DNA from: Neurospora tetraspora
Lineage: Eukaryota; Ascomycota; Sordariomycetes; Sordariales; Sordariaceae
Direction: 5' to 3'
Length of the DNA stretch: 64,000 nt
NCBI RefSeq assembly: GCF_033439725.1
Contig: NW_026944383.1
Span: 7,688,001 to 7,752,000, forward strand
Below are positions 56,417 to 64,000 of this stretch, piece by piece (position 1 is the first letter of the stretch; each line of letters starts with the position of its first letter). The notes under the pieces are model-generated. The model was not told the DNA's origin. It worked only from the letters and a program-made list of their open reading frames with translations, and did not search any database. Position numbers and translations under genes: made by a program.

Positions 56417-58599
56417 ATGTCGACGGAATCGACCCGCCCTTTGTTGCTGCCGCAGAACCGCAAGCTACGCCATCTACGCGGCATCTACCTGAGGAACCTC
56501 AACTTCACACACCAACGCGGACGAACAGTTGACGATGCTGCTCTTAACAAGACGGCCGGAAAGCTCGAGGCCTTGCGCCAGAGACCAGACTTACACCATA
56601 CCCTATCATCAGAGGACCTACGACCTCCGGCTGTCAGACGCAAAAGTACCTTTTCAGGTTTGGCCAACGCCGACCCCGCCACACGACAAAAGACCTTCGA
56701 GGATACCTTTGCTAGCAAGCTTGCCGATGCTTTTTTCTCTCTTCATGTCGACGGTCTAGAAGATCCGATATATATCAGCGAGGTTGCTGAACGAGCTACG
56801 GTGCGCTTATCATGATAACGTCTCAGATATAGCCAGCGCTAACTATGGACAAGAACTTCAACTTCCGTCTATTCGAACTCGCCGACCTGGACTCGACAAT
56901 AACCCGATCACCCCAAGTAACAGTCCGAGTATGGACCAAAAGACAAGAAGAATGGAGTCTCCTCCTCGAAGACGAAGTCGATCTTCGCGCCCTCAACTGG
57001 CTCGGCACTCTCCAAAACGTCCACTTCCCGCCCAACAGCCTCGTCTTCCACATGATAGACGGCATCTACTCCCTCGAGCTCTCCAACAAATACCCACCGC
57101 CCAAGAAAGAAGTCCCCCCTTTACCAACATCCTCCTACAACGTCCTCATGCGTCTCGCAACCCTCAACAACTCAGTCCAAGACGCTCTCGCAACCCGTGA
57201 CGCCCTCGCCGCGCAAATCAACGACCTCCTCGCCCAGGAAGAAGACAAACAGAAGGAAGCGGGAACCCTCGCCGAAGCCGAAGAGAAAGTCAAGCTAGCC
57301 TCCAAGTACCTCACCCTCCAAAAACGGGCCGTGGCCGCCGCCAAGAAGCGCAACGACGACCTGCGCGCCTCCATCGCCGCTCGGAAAGCCGCCATAGAAT
57401 CCGGCTTGGCCGTACAGCGCAAAGCAGAAGAATACGTCCGGCACGCAGCCGGCGAACCCCTCTCGCAATCCAAAGCCTTGCTGTCCTCCGTGCGCGACCA
57501 AATCCGCGGCCAACGCCGACGCATCTGCGAGGACTTATTAACCATCTACCGCATCCAACCGATCCCTCCCCCGACAGACCCGAAAGAGCAGAAAGAGCAT
57601 GATCCGCTGTCCTTCCAGATCTGCTCTCTGCCGCTCGCTAACACCGTGCTGGACCCAACCACCTCTCACTGTTCTGCTTTCGCAAGATGCGGATATCCAA
57701 AAGAAAAATACCCCCACGAAGAAACCCTCTCCGCCTCCCTCGGTCTCGTCGCCCTCCTGGTCCACCACCTCCAACTCTACCTCTCCATCCCGCTCCCCTA
57801 TCCAATAAAATGGCACGGCTCGCGCTCGACTATCAGAGACGATATCTCCAATTTTCCCGTAAACCCCAACGCCTCTTCGTTCTCTTCTCACGCTTCGCAA
57901 TCTTCCCGCTCTTATTCATCCAACAACAACCCCTCATCCACCTCGGGAGAAGAAGCAGAAGACCCAAACCGCGAATTCCCCCTCTTCTTACCCAAGGGCG
58001 GCAGCACAGCCCAATACCGCTTTGAATACGCCTGGTTCCTACTCAACCGCGACATCGAAGTACTCTGCTGGAGCCAGGGGCTCAAAGTGGTGGACATTAG
58101 GCATACACTGCCGAATCTGCAGTGGTTGTTGATGGTTTGTAGTGCGGGGAGGGAAGAGATGCCGGAGAGAAAAAGGGGAGGGGTTAGGGGGTTGTGGTTG
58201 GGGAGGATAAGGGGGAAGGTGGTGGGAATGGGGGCTCTGAGGTTTGATGGTGTTGAGGGGGGTTGGGTTGATAGAAATGAAAATGGAAGTCAGGCGGGGA
58301 GTGGGAGTGTTGATAGTGTTGATGGGAGTAGTCAAGCAGGAGGAGACGAGAGGAGTAGAGATGATGGAAGTAGTAGAAGGGGAAGCGTGGATAGTGATGC
58401 TACCATCACTTCAAATACGCCGGCGCGAGTGAGGATGGGAGGGTTGACCATTGGCAACGCGAATGGTACCAAAACTAACGGAACGGCAACTAGGTCGTCG
58501 CTATCTCGCTCGCCCTTGGCCCAGCTGCCGTTCTCGGATGAGGGATCAACGAAGTTGACGTTGAGGACCAAGGGGTTGAGGGAGAGTGCTGCTCGTTGA
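56417..58599 (+). CDS. UVRAG/Vps38-like subunit of the Vps34 PI3-kinase complex
   Basis: Exon 1 (56417-56800) joins exon 2 (56854-58599) in phase 0 across a 53-nt intron (GTGCGC donor, GCTAAC branch, ACAAG acceptor), giving 709 residues. The N-terminal ~60 residues are basic (RKLRHLRGIYLRNLNF). Residues ~115-210 form a C2-like fold (NFRLFELADLDSTI...VTVRVWTK...LLEDEVDLRALNWLG). A coiled coil follows (~235-365, QDALATRDALAAQINDLLAQEED...). The second half matches the UVRAG/Atg14-type region: LLTIYRIQPI, FQICSLPLPN-like, LSASLGLVALLVHHLQLYLSIPLPYPI, and FEYAWFLLNRDIEVL with LPNLQWLL. C2 plus coiled coil, without an N-terminal Cys motif, favours Vps38/UVRAG over Atg14. In yeast this subunit directs PI3P production at endosomes and the vacuole. 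Confidence 0.8.
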
Positions 58600-59472
58600 G
58601 CTGTGACTCTCTGGTGTATAATGAGTTTGGTTCGGATGATTGCGGTAAAGGTTGACGAATGGGTCAAGGATGGCTATTGCAAGCGATGCGGTTATGCTTA
58701 TGGTTATGGTTATAAATATGGGCTATGATAATGAGAACAAGAGCGATGAATTTGGAACAGATTATTTTAACGAAGACCTAACTAAGCACCGGTTAGAGAA
58801 AGAATATGGCGAGGAGGAGGTTACCTTGGCGTTTCATGAATGCATACAATACCTTTCACAAAAAAAACGCCCCGTTAACGTTCGTTTTTTCTCCGCACAA
58901 AAAGGGCAAAACTCAACTTCCTATTATTATGTTCATCGACGACGACTGAAGGGGATAAATGTGATAAAGACACCTGACTTAAAATGGATCTTGGTTAAAC
59001 GCCGCCGACTTGAAGAGGAGAGAAGTTGAAGTCAACTAAGTGAGTGTGAAACAATGATGGTTCATTACATACATGTTCACCTCACCACGAAGAATAGAAC
59101 ACAACTTGAACGAAAGGAACAGGCAAGGCATGTATGTTTGAACCATTAAACTTTTCTCTTTATAGGTAAGTCCTAATGTTGATAACTACTTGATGCTTTT
59201 TTTCCTCCCAAAGCCATGCTTCCTTCCGTAATGAGTTTTCCGAAACCGTACAAATACAAATGTATGTAAGTAGTAAGTAACCATGAAGAAACTATTTCAC
59301 TGATTACAAAGCCCCATCTACGTGCTACTAGTGTGAGGTATACTAGCAGTTGTGGTATATCCATCCCTATCCCTTCCTTTTCCAACTTCTTCCAACCAAC
59401 GAGCGCTCAAAAACACATAACACGCTCTGTTTTTATCCTGGCTTCAAACTTCCACGCTCAAAATCATATATC
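58600..59472. other. Convergent 3' spacer
   Basis: The UVRAG-like gene ends at 58599 and the next gene ends at 59473 on the other strand, so this holds both 3' UTRs. A 125-codon plus frame (58652-59029) has no domain and is not called. Confidence 0.5.
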
Positions 59473-62400
59473 TCAAAAGAAAAGACCCTTCTTCTTCTTC
59501 TTCTGCCCCTCCATCCCCTTCAAAATATCATCAAACGTGCTCCCCCCATTACTGGGCACCGGCGCCGGTTGGGCTACCTGCCTAGGAGGTGACTGCCTCG
59601 GCGGTGATTCTCCCCTCCCCAATGGACTAGGACTAACACTCGACCCCGGATGCTGCTGCACCTGTTGACCATTCATACTAGCAATCGATCCCCTAGAAGG
59701 ATCTCTATACGCCGCCGGCGGGGCGCTGGACCTCCCATCATTATACCCCTGCGACTCGCCAACGCTCAAGTTACCCAGCGCCGCAAGAGTCTGGGCGCTG
59801 CCAACGGAACTAGCGCGATGGCCATGAGCGGGTTGGAACCCGTTGGAGTTGGAGGAGTCGGGACGGCCACCTCCGGAGGGGATGTTGGCGGGAGTAGAAA
59901 AGACGCGGGAGCTGCGGTCTTGGCCACCTCCGGGAGCGAGAGATTGCATGAATTCTGCCTCTTGTTGAGACGAGGGGCCGTTGGGACCGAATTGGCTGAA
60001 GTCGAGGGGTTCGAGGCCCATGGCGATACTAGATCTATAGGCTGAGACACCGCGGTTTGCTGGTGATCCCGTGCGCGGACGGAGGTGGGGGGAAGCGGGC
60101 TCGGAACCGGGCGTGCCGCCGCCTACGTAGCTGCTTTGTGGCCTTGAGCCGGAGCGCTGATGGCCCGCGAAGAAGGGGTCGTTGTCTTGGAATACCGGGC
60201 GGGGTGGTTCCAGGGGGGTGATGCCCTCGCCCATGGCGGCGGCGGCGGCGTCGAGTGGTTGGTTGATGGCGGCCGCGGCAGATGCTGGGAGAAAAGTGGC
60301 CTCCCATTCCTTGGCTGCCAGCCAGCAGTGCGAGCGCATGTAGATGCCTTCGACGGAGAACATGACCACGTCCGCGGACAGCTCGACGATGCCTTGGCCA
60401 TTGTTGGTCTGGTACCACATCTTGCGGACTTCACCGGCGTCTTCCATCCAGGGCGGGTTGCCCTGGGGCGCTTCGCAGAGGAAGTACTCGACTCCTTCGG
60501 TCCAGTGGAGGCCGGGAGCGTCGACGACGAGCATGGGCAGGGACTGCAGAACGACGTAAAGGAAGAGCCAGTAGCCGACGCGCTGGTTGGCAATGTCAGA
60601 GGGGTTGACGCCCTTGGCTTCCTTGTGCTCGAACTCCTTGAAGGCTTGGAGGAAGGGGAGCTGTAGCGCGTCGGTGTCGATGTTGCGGGACTTGATAAGC
60701 ATGAGCAGCAGCTCGTTGGAGGCCAGCTTGCGGTCGAGCTTGGCCCGCTTCTTGGCGTCCAGTTCACGGTAGTTCTCGTGGATGGCGGTCATGGAGGGGA
60801 TCTTGGGGCAGTCGAAGGGGATGGGCGGTAGGACGGGTGGAGAGGAGTGGTCGAACTCGGAGAGCATAGTGCGCAGGGCGGAGCGCATCAGGAAGAGTTC
60901 GTACTCGATCTCGTTGGCGTTCTTGGCCTTCTCCCTCTCAGCTTCGGCTTCCGCGACACCGTCGTCGAACTTCTGGTCGATAACACGGGGAGTGATGGAT
61001 TCGCGGTCGACGAGCAGGTCGTACAGCGCACAGCAGTCGGAGTAAAGCATCTTTAGGCATTGTCGGTTGAGACCACTCTGGGAGAACTGGTTCTTCTTGC
61101 TTCGCGCCTTAGGTGGCCAGTTACCAAAAAGGTCTTTGTAGTAGCTGAGCACAAAAGTGCGCATTTTGCCGAAAGATTTTTGCCATTCCTTGAAGTTGAG
61201 GTGCTTGGCCTCCTCACTGGATGTCGAGCTACCAATGCCTGCGAACAGGGAAGGGAACTCAAAGCTCTCGAGACGAAGGTTGGCATTGGCCTGTCTGTTG
61301 GTGAGATCCAGATACGCGCGCTCAAGCCTGTTTCTGGTGCTGACTGAAACACTGTTGTAAATGGGTAGCTTGAGATCCTGGATGGACTCGTACTTGCCCA
61401 CAGCGTGGGTGAAGGCTTCGTTGTAGAGAGTCCATGACCGCATGTGCTCACCCAGGATGATAGCCTGGATGGTCTTCTCGCGGCTGCCTCTCACATCCGA
61501 AACGCCAAACTGGTCCAAGAAAGAGTTGAAGGCCGCATCGACCTGTTCGCCAAACGTTGATCCGTCATGGTTTCTGAAGCCCAAGTTCTTGAGCAGGGCA
61601 GCCACTTGGAGTAGTGTCGCAAACAATGTCGGGTATGTGTTTGTGGCAATGATGGGCTGGCTGGTCAATAGAGCAAACAAATTCCTTGCTGCGACGAGAC
61701 TGTCGAGGCTCGTATTTTCAAGCGGGAGGTAGAGGTGTCCATCATTCGGGTTGGCGCCGTAGGCCGATGGCGGTGGTACTGGTCGCCTGTTGGTGGCGTC
61801 GTCGACTGTGAGAAGGCTGCCGGCGGCACTAGCTTTCCGGGGGTTGTTGAACCCGGTAATCTCGGACAGCAATCGTTGCGACGAGCTGACGAGGTAATCG
61901 TGGACTTTGAATGATGGGCCGCGGCCACTCTCTGGGGAATGAAGGTAGATGAAGAGGTTTCCAGATTCGTTCCAGAGTTCCGGTACCTGTAAGTGGGTAA
62001 GGTGAGTATGGGTGACGGAAGACCAAGACGCCGACGGGACAGTCGGGTGCAACGGATGTAACCATAGAGGGGCACGTCATACCTTTTCACCATTCAGGAG
62101 GTTCGCAGTGCTGTAATCGGCCTTGCTGTCTGGCGCAACAATCCAGGCGGCATTGCTGTCTCCCTTGTTGACCTCGGAGTTGGACCTTGATCGGCCTCCG
62201 AACCAACTCCTCCTCTGCTTGTGCTTCTGTGCTGTCGGGCCACTGTCATCGCTGCCGTTGGAATGTGTTGATGTCGGCCTCGAGTCTACCGAAGTGGAAA
62301 CGATGCGCGGTGGCTCTGCCGAGGGCGTGCGATGATGTGCTACTGGAGGTTGGCTGGAAGTGCTGCGGCCGCGCGAGTGCCCTGTAGAGGATGTTGGTGA

Positions 62401-63366
62401 GCTGTTGAGGGGTGGTTGTTGTTGATCTTGTTGTTTCTGGAGACGGTTGGGTGGGATGGCGGCTCCCGGCGGAGGACCTTCGACCGAGACACTGCGGGAC
62501 CCGGTGCCGATAACGGGCCTTGTTGCGGGGCCGGGAGAGGTGGAGGGGTTCGTCTTTTCTAGGGGCATTGTCGACGCTCGGACTTTGTGTTCTAGGTGGT
62601 TTGTTAGAGAGAAAGAGAGAAAGATGGATCGACTTAAGAACCAACCTGTTTGTAGGGACGACAAAGGAGGGGAGCTATTAGTAGGATTCGTACCCAATCC
62701 ATCGGGTGACGAATACTTCTTATTATGGGCGGCGCTGACACTGGTACTTGGCCGGCCATTGGTGCCATTTGTGGACTTTGCTGGAGTGGTTGCTTGCTGC
62801 GCCCCTGGATTGGCGGCAGTGACCGGGGCCATGGAAAGGAGGGGATTGGCAGTCACTGGCCGTTGCTGCTTGTGCAGCTTGGAGGCTCCAGTGGTACCTT
62901 TTAGCGCAGTACCCTCCTGCAAAAATGATGGAATCAGCATCGAAAGGCGGGACTTGCGCCGTTCCATTTTTGGCGCCTGGGATCCCTGGTCGACGTCTTT
63001 GTTATCCGTTGTTTTACTGTTGACAGCAACACTGGTGTTCGCCGTCGACATGCCGCCTTCTCGGTCGGTGTCTGGAGAGGTCGCCTCGCTGCTGATGATG
63101 GTGGGTGTCGTCTCGGAGTCTGGTGTAGGTGGTAGCTGGACCACGGTGGGCTCTTGTATTCCCTTTTCTCTTCCACCAAGAAACGAGGAGAGATGTAGCG
63201 AGAGGGTGCTCTTTCGATGGAGGAGCTTGCGCTGGGTTGGACCGGCGTCCATGGCAGCACTCGGAGGGGCCATGTCGGGCAACACAGACGATGAATACTG
63301 ATAGTGGTAGTGATACTGCGGCGGAGGCACAGCGTAGACGGGAGGACCAAAAGTTCTGCTTCCCAT
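59473..63366 (-). CDS. Large conserved fungal protein of unknown function (DUF8004-like)
   Basis: Three exons: 63366-62646, 62591-62083 and 61986-59473. Introns are 54 nt (GTTGGT donor, CTCTAACAAA branch) and 96 nt (GTATGA donor, TTACAG acceptor). The total is 1,247 residues. The N-terminal ~400 residues are disordered and Ser/Thr/Pro-rich with short basic patches (HRKSTLSLHLSSFLGGREK; MERRKSRLSMLIPSFL). A structured core spans about residues 410-990: VPELWNESGNLFIYLHSP, SFKVHDYLVSSSQRL, LYLPLENTSLDSLVAARNLFALLTSQPI, FGNWPPKARSKKNQFSQSGLNRQCLKMLYSDCCALYDLLVDR, YWLFLYVVLQSLPMLVVDAPGL and EGIYMRSHCWLAAKEWE. The C-terminal ~250 residues are disordered and end in KKKKKGLFF. I believe this core is the DUF8004 family of filamentous fungi. 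The family name is from memory, and its biochemical role is unknown. No transmembrane segment was found. Confidence 0.82.
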
Positions 63367-64000
63367 CTTTTCCCGTGGAAAAAGGGCGCCGTCGCCTAGC
63401 CTTATACCAAGAGGACGCTATTCCGGCAAAGAATCTCCCACCCCTTATTGCAAGGGGGCCGACACAAACGGGGGACGGCCTGGTCGTGGAGTCGTCGGGG
63501 TGCTGCGTTGCCGAGAACCACAATGTAGTTCAAGTGGATCGTGATCGAGATGATATGACGGAGGATTACCGGTAGGAGGAGGATGATCACAAGTTTCTGG
63601 AAAAGAAGGAGGAAGGCTATAGACGGAGGTGCGTACATCAAGTATCTTTCAGTTGGCAGTCAAGGCAAAGGCAGTGGGCGGGACACACGGAAAGATATTA
63701 GTCCTTAAGTGAAGGGGTGCCTACAGGGACAACATCGGACGGGAAAAGGGACGACAGTGACAGCGACGGGTACAGCTCGACAACATTGCAGGGTCAGTCC
63801 TCGTCGAAAGAGACATCGGCATCTGCATGGCTTGACATGCTGCAGCAGGTGTTGACAGACTTCCATGACAGCTACATAGTATCTACATAGTATGTACCTA
63901 CATACAGTATCCCTACAACGAAGATCTCGAATTTTGTGTTTCAGGACCGACATGTCCAGCTGCCAACGGGGCGATCGGCTTGGGCTGTGGTTTGATGTTC
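63367..64000. other. Upstream region of the DUF8004-like gene
   Basis: Promoter side of the minus-strand gene starting at 63366. Around 63875-63910 there is a short tandem ACATAGTATCT / ACATAGTATGT repeat. No gene is supported. Confidence 0.5.

Noticed and set aside
58652-59029. 125-codon plus-strand frame in the convergent spacer
   Set aside because: AT-rich 3'-UTR-like context with no domain and weak start context.

Overview
This is nuclear DNA of a filamentous ascomycete. Genes are separated by spacers, introns are short (50-115 nt, one of 286 nt) with GT-AG borders and CTAAC/CTGAC branch sites, and two tRNA genes carry introns. A 3.4-kb AT-rich block full of C-to-T and G-to-A damage looks like repeat-induced point mutation (RIP). 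Together with the mix of families (GH11 xylanase, HET-NACHT-WD40 protein, FunK1-type kinase relic) this suggests a Sordariales fungus, most likely Neurospora or a close relative. The genus is inferred, not proven. All exon borders were read by eye.

Layout. 0-2.2 kb: spacer with a minus-strand tRNA-Leu(AAG). 2.2-13.9 kb: two long minus-strand genes for acidic, low-complexity proteins. The first (about 2,670 codons, five exons) has a Lys/Glu coiled coil and a C-terminal Cys-rich zinc-binding-like module. Each gene holds one in-frame TAG that splicing does not obviously remove. 14.8-18 kb: tRNA-Ile(AAT) and a disordered protein. 18.3-29.1 kb: an accessory island bounded by an inverted pair of about 185-bp repeats. 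It holds a decayed exonuclease/FunK1 kinase relic, a second relic with a C-to-T type stop, and an intact HET-NACHT-WD40 NLR gene with twelve nearly identical WD40 repeats. 30-31.6 kb: a 94-bp foldback element 327 bp upstream of a GH11 xylanase gene. 33.3-34.5 kb: a single-pass membrane protein. 34.5-41.7 kb: a gene-poor, transposon-rich stretch with two MITE-like elements (TA duplications) and a RIP-destroyed Mutator-like element with 53-bp terminal inverted repeats and a 9-bp target duplication.

41.7-63.4 kb is ordinary gene territory. It has a C2H2 plus Zn2Cys6 transcription factor (one GC-AG intron), a cytochrome P450, a zinc alcohol dehydrogenase, a protein with a duplicated WDWG block, a Cys-rich membrane protein, a UVRAG/Vps38-like PI3-kinase subunit, and a large conserved protein convergent with it.

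The P450 and alcohol dehydrogenase lie in tandem and could act on related small molecules, but nothing ties them into a cluster. The xylanase is a secreted plant-wall enzyme. The NLR is a candidate allorecognition or immunity receptor.
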